DNA from: Streptomyces litmocidini
GTDB taxonomy: Bacteria; Actinomycetota; Actinomycetes; Streptomycetales; Streptomycetaceae
Direction: 5' to 3'
Assembly (NCBI RefSeq): GCF_014649755.1
Contig: NZ_BMTQ01000005.1
Span: 124,001-188,000 of the forward strand
Length of the DNA stretch: 64,000 nt
In this document: piece by piece, positions 9,200 through 19,096 of the stretch
How positions within the stretch are numbered: the stretch's first letter is position 1
How the letters are laid out: every line of letters begins with the position of its first letter
The notes under the pieces: generated by a model
Seen by the model: only the letters and a program-made list of their open reading frames with translations
Database searches by the model: none
What the model was told of the DNA's origin: nothing
Translations under genes and position numbers: made by a program

Positions 9200-10006
9200 T
9201 CATTCATGGGATGAATCCGCAGCCGTCTGACCAGGGCCTCCGGGCCCGCCACGGGTCCCCGGCCGCACCACCGTCCGGCCCCGCGACCGCACCAGACGCG
9301 CGAGGAAATCCGCGTCGCGGACGGCCGCCCCGCCGGGATCGTTGTTGAAGAACGCGAACACGTCCGCGCCCTCCGGCCAGGCCGCAGCGATCCGGTCCGC
9401 CCAGGCCCCCAGCGCCTGACGGCCGTAGCGGGGCCAGGGCCGGGCGCGGCCCTCGTGGAAGCGCACGTACCCCCAGTCCGCCGTCCGCCACAGCGGCGTC
9501 ACCGGCCGCGAGCCCCGGTCCGCCCAGCACAGGGCGGCCCCGCGGTCCCTCAGGACCCCGGCGATCTCCTCCGTCCACCAGGAGTCGTGCCGCGGCTCGA
9601 CCGCCACCCGCACCCCGGCCGGGAAGCACGCGACCACCGCGTCCAGCAGCCCCGCGTCCGCGCGCAGCGTCGGCGGCAGCTGGAGCAGGACGGGACCGAG
9701 CCGGTCGCCCAGCGCCTCCGCCCGGCCCATCAGCCGCTCCACGGGCTCCTCGGGGTCCTTCAGACGCTTGACGTGGGTGAGGAAGCGGCTCGCCTTCACC
9801 GCCATGACGAAGCCGTCGGGCGTCCGCTCCCGCCAGGCGGCGAAGGTGTGGCGCTCGGGCAGCCGGTAGAAGGCGTTGTTGTTCTCCACGGTCGCGAACG
9901 AGCGCGCGTACTCCTCCAGCCAGAGCCGCTGCGGCAGACCCTCCGGATAGAGCACGCCGCGCCAGTCCCGGTACTGCCAGCCGGACGTGCCGATGTACAC
10001 GGACAT
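9200..10006 (-). CDS. DUF72 (YecE-like) family protein
   Basis: 268 residues with a TIM-barrel fold expected. Family features are YIGTSGWQYRDWRGVLYPEGLP at the start, ENNNAFYRLPERHTFAAW, KASRFLTHVKRL, LLQLPPTLRADAGLL, and the late FNNDPGGAAVRDADFLARL. Molecular function is unknown for the family; a nuclease- or sugar-related activity has been suggested only by fold. It has a clear ribosome site (GAAGGGGAG) before the ATG and is transcribed divergently from the ABC pair. Confidence 0.85.
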   Translation of the reverse strand: MSVYIGTSGWQYRDWRGVLYPEGLPQRLWLEEYARSFATVENNNAFYRLPERHTFAAWRERTPDGFVMAVKASRFLTHVKRLKDPEEPVERLMGRAEALGDRLGPVLLQLPPTLRADAGLLDAVVACFPAGVRVAVEPRHDSWWTEEIAGVLRDRGAALCWADRGSRPVTPLWRTADWGYVRFHEGRARPWPRYGRQALGAWADRIAAAWPEGADVFAFFNNDPGGAAVRDADFLARLVRSRGRTVVRPGTRGGPGGPGQTAADSSHE

Positions 10007-10128
10007 GCGTCTCCCCTTCCCCGTACGGGACGGCTCACCCGGGCCGGGAGGGCGCCCCGGAACCGGCCGCGGCCCGGAACCCGGGGGCGCGGCCCGCGCG
10101 CACCCGCCGGGTCCTTAGACTTCCGGAC

Positions 10129-11055
10129 ATGTCACACGAGTCCGTCGTCCAGGTCCGCGGCCTGGTCAAGCGGTACGGAAGCAAGACCGCCGTCGACGGC
10201 CTCGACCTCGACGTCCGCGCGGGCACCGTCACCGCCGTCCTCGGCCCCAACGGGGCCGGCAAGACCACCACCGTCGAGACCTGCGAGGGATACCGCAGGC
10301 CCGACGGCGGCACCGTCCGCGTCCTGGGCCTCGACCCGGTCGCCGACGCCGCCGCCCTGCGCCCCAGGATCGGCGTGATGCTCCAGTCCGGCGGCGTCTA
10401 CTCCGGCGCCCGCGCCGACGAGATGCTCCGCCACATGGCGAAGCTCCACGCCCGGCCGCTGGACGTCGACGCCCTGATCGAGCGCCTCGGCCTCGGCTCC
10501 TGCGGCCGCACGACCTACCGGCGGCTCTCCGGCGGCCAGCAGCAGCGCCTGTCGCTCGCCATGGCCGTCGTCGGCCGCCCCGAGCTGGTCTTCCTCGACG
10601 AACCCACCGCCGGGCTCGACCCGCAGGCCCGCCGCTCCACCTGGGAGCTGGTCCGCGAGCTGCGCGCCGACGGCGTGACCGTGGTCCTCACCACCCACTT
10701 CATGCAGGAGGCCGAGGAGCTCGCCGACGACGTCGCCATCGTCGACGCCGGGCGGGTCGCCGCCCAGGGCAGCCCCGAGGAGCTGTGCCGCGGCGGCGCC
10801 GAGAACACCCTGCGCTTCTCCGGCCGCCCCGGCCTCGACCTCGGCTCCCTGCTCAAGGCGCTCCCGGACGGCACGGCCGCCGCGGAACCGCTGCCCGGCA
10901 CGTACCGGATCACCGGCGCCGTCGATCCCCAGCTGCTCGCCACCGTCACCACCTGGTGCGCACAGCACGGCGTCATGCCCGACCGCATCTCGGTCGAGCG
11001 CCACACCCTCGAAGACGTCTTCCTGGAGCTGACCGGCAAGGAGCTGAGGTCGTGA
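10129..11055 (+). CDS. ABC transporter ATP-binding protein (ABC-2 exporter type)
   Basis: 308 residues. Walker A GPNGAGKTT lies at about 39-47, the signature LSGGQQQRLSLAMA, and Walker B ELVFLDEPTAGLDPQARR, followed by the C-terminal extension usual for drug or lipid exporters of the DrrA type. It forms a complex with the next gene, whose GTG overlaps this stop (GTGA). A TAGACT -10 box (10116-10121) ends 7 bases before the ATG, suggesting a leaderless start. Substrate unknown. Confidence 0.9.
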   Translation: MSHESVVQVRGLVKRYGSKTAVDGLDLDVRAGTVTAVLGPNGAGKTTTVETCEGYRRPDGGTVRVLGLDPVADAAALRPRIGVMLQSGGVYSGARADEMLRHMAKLHARPLDVDALIERLGLGSCGRTTYRRLSGGQQQRLSLAMAVVGRPELVFLDEPTAGLDPQARRSTWELVRELRADGVTVVLTTHFMQEAEELADDVAIVDAGRVAAQGSPEELCRGGAENTLRFSGRPGLDLGSLLKALPDGTAAAEPLPGTYRITGAVDPQLLATVTTWCAQHGVMPDRISVERHTLEDVFLELTGKELRS

Positions 11056-11834
11056 GCACCGGTACCTACGCGCCGAAGCCGGGGGCCGCCCCCGTCGGGC
11101 GGATGATCGCCGCGCAGACCGCCCTGGAGACCAGGATGCTGCTGCGCAACGGCGAGCAGCTGCTCCTCACGGTGATCATCCCGTCCCTCCTCCTGGTGCT
11201 GTTCTCCACCGTCGACATCGTCACCGTGCCCGTGGCGACGACGGGCGGCGGCGGCGAGGCCGTCGACTTCCTCGCCCCCGGTGTCCTCGCGCTCGCCGTG
11301 ATGTCCACCGCCTTCACCGGCCAGGCCATCGCGACCGGCTTCGAGCGGCGGTACGGGGTGCTCAAGCGGCTCGGCGCCTCACCGCTCCCCCGCTGGGCGC
11401 TCATGACCGCCAAGACGCTCTCCGTCCTGGTCACCGAGGTCCTCCAGGTCGCGCTCCTGACGGCGATCGCCCTGGCCCTCGGCTGGTCCCCGCACGGCGA
11501 CCCGCTGTCCGTCCTGCTGCTCCTGGTCCTCGGCACGGCCGCCTTCTCCGGTCTCGGCCTGCTGATGGCCGGCACCCTGAAGGCCGAGGCCACGCTGGCC
11601 GCCGCGAACCTGGTCTTCCTGCTGCTCCTGGTGGGCGGCGGGGTCGTCGTCCCGCTGGAGAAGTTCGGCGCGGCCGGCGACGTGCTCGCGCTGCTCCCGA
11701 TCTCCGCGCTCTCGGACGGGCTGCGCGACGTCCTCCAGAACGGGGCGTCGATGCCGTGGGGCGACGCGCTGATCCTGGCCGTCTGGGCGGTCCTGGGCCT
11801 CGGGGCGGCGGCGAGGTTCTTCCGCTGGGAGTAA
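11052..11834 (+). CDS. ABC-2 type transporter permease
   Basis: 260 residues with about six hydrophobic segments, starting at the GTG that overlaps the ATPase stop. ABC-2 permease features include the first helix (LLLTVIIPSLLLVLFSTVD), a large first loop, and the FERRYGVLKRLGASPLPRW segment that contacts the ATPase. With the upstream ATPase it forms a two-gene exporter of unknown substrate. Longer upstream frames overlap the ATPase coding sequence and were rejected. Confidence 0.9.
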   Translation: MSTGTYAPKPGAAPVGRMIAAQTALETRMLLRNGEQLLLTVIIPSLLLVLFSTVDIVTVPVATTGGGGEAVDFLAPGVLALAVMSTAFTGQAIATGFERRYGVLKRLGASPLPRWALMTAKTLSVLVTEVLQVALLTAIALALGWSPHGDPLSVLLLLVLGTAAFSGLGLLMAGTLKAEATLAAANLVFLLLLVGGGVVVPLEKFGAAGDVLALLPISALSDGLRDVLQNGASMPWGDALILAVWAVLGLGAAARFFRWE

Positions 11835-11907
11835 CCGTAAGGTTCCGTTCCGCCATATACGCCCCCCTCGTGAAAGCGCGCACAAGCGCCGCCCTACGAT
11901 AGGGCCC

Positions 11908-12870
11908 GTGCAGACCCCCCTCGCCTACATCGCCCAGCGCTGGACCCCGTCCCCCCGGACGCTCCGGCGCGCCGCGCTCGCCGCCGTCGTGATGAGCGTG
12001 CTCATCATCGTCACGGGCGGCGCGGTCCGGCTGACCGGTTCCGGTCTCGGCTGCGACACCTGGCCGAAGTGCACGGACGACAGCCTCATCGTCACGCCCG
12101 AGCAGGGCTACCGGGGCGCGATCGAGTTCGGCAACCGGATGCTGACGTACGTCCTGTCGGCGGCGGTCGGCTGGGCGATCGTCGCCACCCGGTCCACCAA
12201 GCCGTGGCGGCGCGGGCTCACCCGACTCGGCTGGGCCCAGTTCTGGATCGTGATGAGCAACGCCGTCATCGGCGGCATCACGGTGTGGATGGGCCTCAAC
12301 CCGTGGACGGTGGCCGGCCACTTCCTCGCCGCGAACTCCCTGCTCACGGTCGCCGTCATCACCTGGCACCGCACCGGCGAGGGCGACGCCGCCCCCCGGC
12401 CGCGCGTGCCGCGCCCGGTCCGGAAGCTGTCCTGGGCGATCACGGTCGTCTCCGCGCTGCTGATCGTGCTCGGCACGACGGTGACCGGCGCCGGCAAGCA
12501 CGCCGGCGACAGCAGCGACGTCCCGCGCATGCCGTGGGACTGGACGAACGCCGCCCACGTCCACGCGATCGCCGCCTGGGTCGTCTGCGCCCTCGCCCTC
12601 GCCATGTGGCTGGTCCTGCGCGTGGTGGACGCCCCCGACGACACCAGGGCCCGCGCACGCGACCTGCTGATCGTGCTGGCGGCGCAGGGCTGCGTGGGCT
12701 ATGTCCAGTACTTCACGGGCGTGCCGGAGCTCCTCGTCGGGGCCCACATGCTCGGTTCCTCGCTGATGTGGATCGCCGTCCTGCGGCTCGCCCTGAGCCT
12801 GCGCGAGCGCCCGCTCGTCGGCCCCGACATCCCGGCCCAGGCGGACCCGGAGCTGGCGACCACGGCCTGA
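11908..12870 (+). CDS. ctaA: heme A synthase
   Basis: COX15/CtaA family inner-membrane enzyme that oxidises the heme O methyl group to formyl, giving heme A for aa3 cytochrome oxidase. 320 residues and eight transmembrane segments. Conserved sites are GSGLGCDTWPKC (the extracytoplasmic Cys pair), the Glu in YRGAIEFGNRMLTY, and heme-ligand His residues in VAGHFLAAN, AHVHAIAAW and VGAHMLGSSLMW. It starts at GTG; a GTGAAA/TACGAT promoter with an 18-base spacer ends 7 bases before it, so the mRNA is probably leaderless. It is near ctaB but not in one operon with it. Confidence 0.95.
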   Translation: MQTPLAYIAQRWTPSPRTLRRAALAAVVMSVLIIVTGGAVRLTGSGLGCDTWPKCTDDSLIVTPEQGYRGAIEFGNRMLTYVLSAAVGWAIVATRSTKPWRRGLTRLGWAQFWIVMSNAVIGGITVWMGLNPWTVAGHFLAANSLLTVAVITWHRTGEGDAAPRPRVPRPVRKLSWAITVVSALLIVLGTTVTGAGKHAGDSSDVPRMPWDWTNAAHVHAIAAWVVCALALAMWLVLRVVDAPDDTRARARDLLIVLAAQGCVGYVQYFTGVPELLVGAHMLGSSLMWIAVLRLALSLRERPLVGPDIPAQADPELATTA

Positions 12871-12878
12871 GGCCCTCG

Positions 12879-12948
12879 GATCCCGGATCCACGTCCGGGG
12901 TCCTGGATCCGGGATCCGGGATCCGGGATCCGGGATCCCGGATCCAGG
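12879..12948. repeat. GGATCC-rich tandem and inverted repeat
   Basis: The intergenic stretch after ctaA holds four consecutive 7-base GGGATCC units at 12911-12938, flanked on both sides by further GGATCC hexamers. Because GGATCC is itself palindromic, the array can fold in many registers. It may act as a terminator for ctaA; otherwise it is an expanded simple repeat. Confidence 0.7.
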
Positions 12949-12956
12949 GTCCCCAT

Positions 12957-12989
12957 GGGTCTACCGGCTCCCCGCAAGCCGGTAGACCC
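12957..12989. terminator. hairpin at the 3' end of the amidohydrolase gene
   Basis: GGGTCTACCGGC (12957-12968) and GCCGGTAGACCC (12978-12989) form a 12-bp perfect stem with a 9-base loop. Most of it lies within the last codons and stop of the minus-strand amidohydrolase. It lies between convergent genes and could end both. Confidence 0.65.
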
Positions 12990-14052
12990 GTTTCGCGTTG
13001 TCCGCCGCGATCATCGCGGCCACCCGCCGCGCGTCCGTACGGGACCAGGCGCCCTCCGTGACCCACTCGCCGAGCACCCGGCCGAGGGCGGACCGGAAGG
13101 TGCTCGCGGCGACCACGTGCAGTTCGGGCAGCCCCTGGGCACCGCTGGAGAACAGCAGCTTGCCGAACGGCGCCCGCTCCAGGACCTCGGCGAGGACGGC
13201 CGCCGCCCGGGCGCCCGTGTGGGCGAGCACGGGGCCGAGGTCGGCGTACACGTGCGGGTGAAGTCCGGTCAGGTGCGCGGCCGCGCGGTGGTGCGGGTAG
13301 CGGTGCAGCAGCACCAGGTCGGTGCCGAGCCCCGCGGTGGCGGCGGCGAAGCCCCTCAGGGAAGCCGGATCCTCCGTGTGCAGCTGGAGGGGGCGCCCGG
13401 CCGTGACCGCGATCCAGAGCAGATGGCGCAGCAGGACGGGGTCGGTGACCGGGTCGCCGGCCGCGCGGCCGGCCAGCCAGCGCCCGGCGGCCCCGCGCAC
13501 CTCCGCGGGGCCCGGGGGCTCGGGCAGGACCGCGAGCCCGTCCCGTGCCCCCGAGGCCGAGCTGAACGCGACCGCGTCCCCGGCGGCCCCGTGGACGGCC
13601 TCGGCGAGGGCGGCGAGGAAGGCCTCGACGGTGTCCGAGGCGTCGGCGACCCGCTCGGCGAGGGGTTCGAGGCGGACGACCTCGTGGGCCTCTGCGGCGC
13701 CCGCGGCGCCGAGCTCGGCGGGGGGCGTGAGGTCGCCGGCAAGCCCGGTGTCGACCAGGTAGGCGGAGATCCCGGAGGCGCGCAGGAGCCGGCGGCCGGC
13801 CTCGGCGGCGCCGAGTTCCCGGCGGCGGGCGAGGTAGCGGGCGGGCGGGCAGTGCGGTTCCAGGCCGAGGAGCGGCGGGCACCAGCGGCGCACGGCGAAG
13901 CCGGTCTGGGTGTCGAAGAAGGTGGTGCCCGCGGCGGGCAGCACGGAGCCGCCCAGGTGGGCGCCGAGGCGGGCCTCGAAGGTGCCGAGGCCGAGCTCCG
14001 TACGGAGCACCCCGTGGCAGTACTGGTCCACCAGGTGCGGCGTGTCGATCAT
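12961..14052 (-). CDS. amidohydrolase-family protein
   Basis: 363 residues from the ATG at 14052, chosen for the GGGAGC ribosome site and because the family begins IDTPHLVDQYCHGVL. It resembles metal-dependent amidohydrolases of the TIM-barrel type: TPHLVDQYCHG near the N-terminus, LQLHTEDPASLRGF (His) in the middle, HPHVYADLGPVL, LLFSSGAQGLPELHVVAA, and a C-terminal block ending NAKRVYRLAGS. That terminal block is standard in this family, where the aldolase-like barrel ends at the site of metal-dependent hydrolysis or decarboxylation. Substrate unknown. Confidence 0.8.
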   Translation of the reverse strand: MIDTPHLVDQYCHGVLRTELGLGTFEARLGAHLGGSVLPAAGTTFFDTQTGFAVRRWCPPLLGLEPHCPPARYLARRRELGAAEAGRRLLRASGISAYLVDTGLAGDLTPPAELGAAGAAEAHEVVRLEPLAERVADASDTVEAFLAALAEAVHGAAGDAVAFSSASGARDGLAVLPEPPGPAEVRGAAGRWLAGRAAGDPVTDPVLLRHLLWIAVTAGRPLQLHTEDPASLRGFAAATAGLGTDLVLLHRYPHHRAAAHLTGLHPHVYADLGPVLAHTGARAAAVLAEVLERAPFGKLLFSSGAQGLPELHVVAASTFRSALGRVLGEWVTEGAWSRTDARRVAAMIAADNAKRVYRLAGSR

Positions 14053-14123
14053 CTCGGGGGGGCTCCCTGTGCGGACGTGTCTCCACACGTCCTAACGGGT
14101 GAGCCCCGCGCGAGGTTGCCGCC

Positions 14124-14444
14124 TCAGCTGTTGGAGGGTCCGCCGACCTGGATTCCGGCCATCCGGGTCCACTCGTACGGGCCCGTGGCGACCTTGGCGG
14201 CGAACTCGCCGTCGAACTCCTCGTGAAGGGTCAGGCCGGCCTTCTCGGCGGCCTGCCGCGCGGTCTCGTACGTGCGCGCGACGAGGTCTCCCCAGCCGCC
14301 GTCGGCGCCGACCAGGACGATCCGGGTGCCCGCCTGGCCGATGTGCGCGAGGTGCCCCTCGCAGCCGCCGTGCGCCTTGGAGAAGGCCTGGATCTCCTTG
14401 GCGAGCCTGGCCGCCCTGCGCTCTTCCTGCTTCGTTTCTGCCAT
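14124..14444 (-). CDS. conserved small protein, unknown function
   Basis: 106 residues, soluble, charged N-terminal helix (AETKQEERRAARLAKEIQAFSKAHGG), then a mixed alpha/beta segment (RIVLVGADGGWGDLVARTYETARQAAEKAGLTLH). No catalytic motif recognised. Codon use is typical of the genome, so I take it as real. Transcribed in the same direction as ctaB but separated from it by a strong hairpin. Confidence 0.75.
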   Translation of the reverse strand: MAETKQEERRAARLAKEIQAFSKAHGGCEGHLAHIGQAGTRIVLVGADGGWGDLVARTYETARQAAEKAGLTLHEEFDGEFAAKVATGPYEWTRMAGIQVGGPSNS

Positions 14445-14478
14445 GACACGGATGCTACCGAGGGGTAGATCGACTGGC

Positions 14479-14520
14479 GACGGCCGGGCCGTGTGGGCTG
14501 TCCCACGTGACCCGGCCGTC
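14479..14520. terminator. ctaB terminator hairpin
   Basis: GACGGCCGGG (14479-14488) pairs with CCCGGCCGTC (14511-14520). An inner GTGGG/CCCAC stem (14493-14497, 14502-14506) stacks inside it. It lies just past the ctaB stop on the minus strand. Confidence 0.7.
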
Positions 14521-14550
14521 GACCGGTGCTTCTCGGACGAGCGCCGCGCG

Positions 14551-15498
14551 CTAGCGCAGGAAGGGGTCCACCGCGACCGCCACGAAGAGCAGCGAGACGT
14601 AGGTGATGGACCAGTGGAAGAGGCGCATCTCCTTGAGCTTGGCGCCGGTCACCTCCGCCTTGGCGCGGTTGAGGAGCGCGTGCGCCTCCCAGAGCCACCA
14701 GCCGCCGGTGAGCAGCGCCACCGCGGTGTAGAACCAGCCCGTGTAGCCCAGCGGGGTGAGCAGCAGGGAGACGGCGACCATGACCCAGCTGTAGAGCACG
14801 ATCTGCTTGGCGACGACCTTGTTGGAGGCGAGGACCGGCAGCATCGGCACGCCCGCGCGTGCGTAGTCGTCCTTCACCTTCATCGACAGCGGCCAGTAGT
14901 GCGGCGGCGTCCAGAAGAAGATGACGAGGAAGAGGATGACCGCGGCCCACGACATCGAGTTGGTCACGGCCGACCAGCCGATGAGCACCGGCAGGCAGCC
15001 GGCGATGCCGCCCCAGACGATGTTCTGCGCGGTGCGCCGCTTCAGGATCATCGTGTAGACCACGACGTAGAAGAGGAGCGCGCCGAGCGAGAGCGCGGCG
15101 GACAGCCAGTTGACCAGCAGGCCGAACCAGAGCGTGGAGACCACGGCGAGCGTGAGCCCGAAGACCAGGCCCTCGCGCGGGGTGAGCACGCCGGTGACGA
15201 GCGGACGCTGGGACGTGCGGTCCATCAGGGCGTCGATGTCCCGGTCGATGTACATGTTCAGCGCGTTGGCGCCGCCCGCCGAGAGGTAGCCGCCGAAGCA
15301 GGTGGCGAGCACCAGCCAGAGGTTCGGCACACCCTGTTCGGCGAGGAACATCACCGGAACGGTCGTGATGAGCAGCAGTTCGATGATTCGCGGCTTGGTC
15401 AGCGCCACGAATGCCTTGACGCGGGCCCCGAACGGCCTATGGCCCCCCGGGCTGGGAGTCAAGACGACCCCTGCGGGTCGGGACTCGACGGCCGTCAC
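14551..15498 (-). CDS. ctaB: protoheme IX farnesyltransferase (heme O synthase)
   Basis: UbiA-family membrane prenyltransferase that adds farnesyl to protoheme, making heme O for CtaA. 315 residues from the GTG at 15498, which is preceded by AGGGG at 5 bases; a GTG six bases earlier lacks spacing, and longer upstream frames are non-coding. The two Asp-rich substrate motifs are [18 protein letters not shown] and the later [13 protein letters not shown]. About nine transmembrane segments. Divergent from tkt. Confidence 0.94.
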   Translation of the reverse strand: MTAVESRPAGVVLTPSPGGHRPFGARVKAFVALTKPRIIELLLITTVPVMFLAEQGVPNLWLVLATCFGGYLSAGGANALNMYIDRDIDALMDRTSQRPLVTGVLTPREGLVFGLTLAVVSTLWFGLLVNWLSAALSLGALLFYVVVYTMILKRRTAQNIVWGGIAGCLPVLIGWSAVTNSMSWAAVILFLVIFFWTPPHYWPLSMKVKDDYARAGVPMLPVLASNKVVAKQIVLYSWVMVAVSLLLTPLGYTGWFYTAVALLTGGWWLWEAHALLNRAKAEVTGAKLKEMRLFHWSITYVSLLFVAVAVDPFLR

Positions 15499-15847
15499 GC
15501 ACACCCCTGACAGAGAAATTCCCAGCAAGCCACCCGGGTGAGGACTGGGGTGGAGCTTGCGCGTACCACGCCACTGTAGACGTTGCCCAGACGCCGGTCT
15601 TCGCGGGGGTGGGGTCGTGTTGGCGGGGTACGTCCCAAGGGGTGGACACGGTTCGGGGACGGCTTCGGGCCCGCCTCGGGAGGCGAACTCGTACGGCCAC
15701 CTGCACTCTGGCTGTGTCCTTTCATTTCTCCGCTCATTTGAGGGGCATGGACACGAAAAGAGAGGCGTTTCACGGGGGTAGGCTCGACAACGCCGGTACA
15801 CCCTCAGTCACCGGCTCACGACATGTGGAGAGGAGCCCTGACCCAGG
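15499..15847. other. divergent ctaB-tkt intergenic region, 349 bases
   Basis: No credible gene. On the minus strand a TACAGT hexamer (15578-15573) could be the ctaB -10 box. On the plus strand a TAGGCT hexamer (15779-15784) could be that of tkt. Neither has a convincing -35. The stretch 15715-15775 is noticeably less GC-rich than its surroundings, as expected for a promoter zone. Confidence 0.5.
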
Positions 15848-17935
15848 GTGAGCACTAAGCCGACCACCACAGACCTCGAGTGGACCGAATTGGACCAGCG
15901 GGCCGTCGACACCGCCCGCCTTCTGGCCGCGGACGCCGTACAGAAGGTCGGCAACGGCCATCCCGGTACGGCGATGAGCCTTGCGCCCGCCGCGTACACC
16001 CTCTTCCAGAAGGTGATGCGGCACGACCCGGCCGACCCCGAGTGGGTCGGACGCGACCGGTTCGTCCTCTCCGCCGGCCATTCGTCCCTGACCCTCTACA
16101 CCCAGCTCTACCTGGGTGGTTTCGGTCTCGAACTGGACGACCTGAAGGCCTTCCGCACCTGGGGCTCGAAGACCCCGGGCCACCCGGAGTACGGCCACAC
16201 CGCCGGCGTCGAGACGACCACGGGCCCGCTGGGCCAGGGCGTCGCCAACGCCGTGGGCATGGCGATGGCCGCCCGCTACGAGCGCGGCCTGTTCGACCCG
16301 GAGGCCGCCGACGGCACCTCGCCGTTCGACCACCGGATCTACGTGATCGCCGGTGACGGCTGCCTGCAGGAGGGCATCTCCGCGGAGGCGTCCTCGCTCG
16401 CCGGCCACCAGAAGCTCGGCAACCTGATCATGCTGTGGGACGACAACCACATCTCGATCGAGGGCGACACCGAGACCGCCGTGTCCGAGGACACGATGAA
16501 GCGGTACGAGGCGTACGGCTGGCACGTCCAGCGCGTCGAGCCCAAGGCCGACGGCGACCTGGACCCGGTGGCGCTGTACGCGGCGATCAAGGCCGCCGAG
16601 GCCGAGACCGAGCGCCCGTCGTTCATCGCGATGCGCTCGATCATCGCCTGGCCCGCGCCGAACGCGCAGAACACCGAGGCCGCGCACGGCTCGGCGCTCG
16701 GCGACGAGGAGATCGCGGCCACCAAGCGCGTCCTGGGCTTCGACCCGGAGCGGACCTTCGAGGTCTCCGACGAGGTCATCGCGCACACCCGCGCGCTCGG
16801 CGACCGCGGCCGTGAGGCCCGTGCCGAGTGGGACAAGCAGCTCTCCGAGTGGCGCACGGCCAACCCGGAGCGCGCCGCCGAGTTCGACCGCATCCAGGCG
16901 AACGAGCTGCCGGCCGGCTGGGCCGAGAAGCTCCCGGTCTTCGAGACGGGCAAGGGTGTCGCCACCCGTGCCGCCTCGGGCCAGGTCCTCAAGGCGCTCG
17001 GCGCGGTCGTCCCGGAGCTGTGGGGCGGCTCGGCCGACCTCGCCGGCTCGAACAACACGACGATCGACAAGGACTCGTCGTTCCTGCCGGAGGGCAACCC
17101 GCTGCCGGAGGCCGACAAGTACGGCCGCACGATCCACTTCGGCATCCGCGAGCACTCCATGGCCGCGGAGATGAACGGCATCGCGCTGCACGGCAACACG
17201 CGCGTCTACGGCGGCACCTTCCTGGTGTTCTCCGACTACATGCGCAACGCGGTGCGCCTGTCCGCGCTGATGCACCTGCCGGTGACGTACGTCTGGACCC
17301 ACGACTCGATCGGTCTGGGCGAGGACGGCCCGACGCACCAGCCGGTGGAGCACCTCGCCTCGCTGCGCGCGATCCCGGGCCTGAACGTGGTCCGTCCGGC
17401 CGACGCCAACGAGACGGCGCTCGCCTGGCGCGAGATCATGCAGCGGCACACCAAGGTCTTCGGCAAGGGCGCCCCGCACGGTCTGGCGCTCACCCGCCAG
17501 GGCGTGCCGACGTACGCCCCGAACGAGGACACCGTCAAGGGCGGCTACGTGCTGTTCGAGGCGGAGGGCGGCACGCCCGAGGTCGTGCTGATCGGCACGG
17601 GCTCCGAGGTGCACCTGGCCGTCGAGGCCCGGGAGCAGCTCCAGGCCGCCGGCGTCCCGACCCGGGTGGTCTCGATGCCGTCCGTGGAGTGGTTCGAGGA
17701 GCAGGACCAGGCGTACAAGGACTCGGTCCTGCCGCCGTCGGTCAAGGCCCGTGTCGCGGTCGAGGCCGGCATCGGCCTCACCTGGCACAAGTACGTCGGT
17801 GACGCCGGCCGGATCGTCTCCCTGGAGCACTTCGGTGCCTCGGCGGACGCGAAGGTCCTCTTCCGCGAGTTCGGGTTCACGCCGGAGGCGATCGTCGCCG
17901 CCGCCCGGGAATCCCTGGCCGCCGCCGCGCGCTGA
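15848..17935 (+). CDS. tkt: transketolase
   Basis: Thiamine-diphosphate enzyme of the non-oxidative pentose phosphate pathway moving two-carbon units between sugar phosphates. 695 residues, normal length. Signatures are [22 protein letters not shown] at the N-terminus, the diphosphate-binding [16 protein letters not shown], and the pyrimidine-domain [21 protein letters not shown] with [24 protein letters not shown]. Starts at GTG. It is followed within 37 bases by tal and then zwf-opcA-pgl, so the whole pathway is probably one transcription unit. Confidence 0.96.
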   Translation: MSTKPTTTDLEWTELDQRAVDTARLLAADAVQKVGNGHPGTAMSLAPAAYTLFQKVMRHDPADPEWVGRDRFVLSAGHSSLTLYTQLYLGGFGLELDDLKAFRTWGSKTPGHPEYGHTAGVETTTGPLGQGVANAVGMAMAARYERGLFDPEAADGTSPFDHRIYVIAGDGCLQEGISAEASSLAGHQKLGNLIMLWDDNHISIEGDTETAVSEDTMKRYEAYGWHVQRVEPKADGDLDPVALYAAIKAAEAETERPSFIAMRSIIAWPAPNAQNTEAAHGSALGDEEIAATKRVLGFDPERTFEVSDEVIAHTRALGDRGREARAEWDKQLSEWRTANPERAAEFDRIQANELPAGWAEKLPVFETGKGVATRAASGQVLKALGAVVPELWGGSADLAGSNNTTIDKDSSFLPEGNPLPEADKYGRTIHFGIREHSMAAEMNGIALHGNTRVYGGTFLVFSDYMRNAVRLSALMHLPVTYVWTHDSIGLGEDGPTHQPVEHLASLRAIPGLNVVRPADANETALAWREIMQRHTKVFGKGAPHGLALTRQGVPTYAPNEDTVKGGYVLFEAEGGTPEVVLIGTGSEVHLAVEAREQLQAAGVPTRVVSMPSVEWFEEQDQAYKDSVLPPSVKARVAVEAGIGLTWHKYVGDAGRIVSLEHFGASADAKVLFREFGFTPEAIVAAARESLAAAAR

Positions 17936-17972
17936 CGTCCATACGTACGACTTAATTGGAGATGCAACTCCC

Positions 17973-19091
17973 ATGACAGACGCTCTCAAGCGCCTCTCCG
18001 ACGAAGGCGTCGCGATCTGGCTGGACGACCTCTCGCGCCAGCGGATCACGTCCGGCAACCTGGCCGAGCTGATCGACCAGAGCCACGTGGTCGGGGTCAC
18101 CACGAACCCGTCCATCTTCCAGAAGGCCATCTCGGAGGGGCACGGCTACGACCAGCAGCTCGCCGACCTGGCCGCCCGCAAGGTGACCGTCGACGAGGCC
18201 ATCCGCATGATCACGACGGCGGACGTCCGTGACGCCGCCGACATCCTGCGGCCGGTCTTCGACGCGACCGACGGCCAGGACGGCCGGGTCTCCATCGAGG
18301 TCGACCCCCGTCTCGCCCACGACACGGCCGCCACCATCGCCGAGGCCAAGCAGCTGGCCTGGCTGGTGGACCGTCCCAACACCCTGATCAAGATCCCGGC
18401 CACCGAGGCGGGTCTGCCGGCGATCACCGAGGTCATCGGCCTCGGCATCAGCGTCAACGTCACGCTGATCTTCTCGCTGGAGCGCTACCGCGCGGTCATG
18501 GACGCCTACCTGGCGGGTCTGGAGAAGGCCCGCGAGCGCGGCCTCGACCTCTCCAAGATCCACTCGGTGGCCTCCTTCTTCGTCTCCCGCGTGGACACGG
18601 AGATCGACAAGCGCCTGACCGCCCTCGGCACCGACGAGGCCGAGGCGCTCAAGGGCAAGGCCGCCCTGGCCAACGCCCGGCTGGCCTACGAGGCGTACGA
18701 GGAGGTCTTCTCCTCCGACCGCTGGGCCGCCCTCGACAAGGCGCAGGCCAACAAGCAGCGCCCGCTGTGGGCCTCGACCGGCGTCAAGGACCCGGCGTAC
18801 AAGGACACCCTGTACGTCGTGGACCTGGTCGCCCCCGGCACCGTGAACACCATGCCGGAGGCCACCCTGGAGGCCACCGCCGACCACGGCGAGGTCACCG
18901 GCGACACCGTCCGCGGCACCTACGAGCAGTCGCGCGCCGAGCTGGAGGCCGTCGAGAGGCTGGGCATCAGCTACGACGACGTCGTCCAGCTCCTGGAGGA
19001 CGAGGGCGTCGACAAGTTCGAGGCCGCCTGGAACGACCTGCTCAAGTCCACCGAGGCGGAGCTCCAGCGCCTCGCACCTTCGGAGGCGTAA
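17973..19091 (+). CDS. tal: transaldolase
   Basis: Moves a dihydroxyacetone unit between sugar phosphates through a Schiff base. 372 residues, the long actinobacterial form. The N-terminal [18 protein letters not shown] and the active-site Lys in [18 protein letters not shown] are clear. The ATG at 17973 follows an AT-rich spacer containing TTGGAGATG, which supplies the ribosome site. In-frame codons further upstream overlap tkt and were discarded. Confidence 0.95.
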   Translation: MTDALKRLSDEGVAIWLDDLSRQRITSGNLAELIDQSHVVGVTTNPSIFQKAISEGHGYDQQLADLAARKVTVDEAIRMITTADVRDAADILRPVFDATDGQDGRVSIEVDPRLAHDTAATIAEAKQLAWLVDRPNTLIKIPATEAGLPAITEVIGLGISVNVTLIFSLERYRAVMDAYLAGLEKARERGLDLSKIHSVASFFVSRVDTEIDKRLTALGTDEAEALKGKAALANARLAYEAYEEVFSSDRWAALDKAQANKQRPLWASTGVKDPAYKDTLYVVDLVAPGTVNTMPEATLEATADHGEVTGDTVRGTYEQSRAELEAVERLGISYDDVVQLLEDEGVDKFEAAWNDLLKSTEAELQRLAPSEA

Positions 19092-19096
19092 GCACT

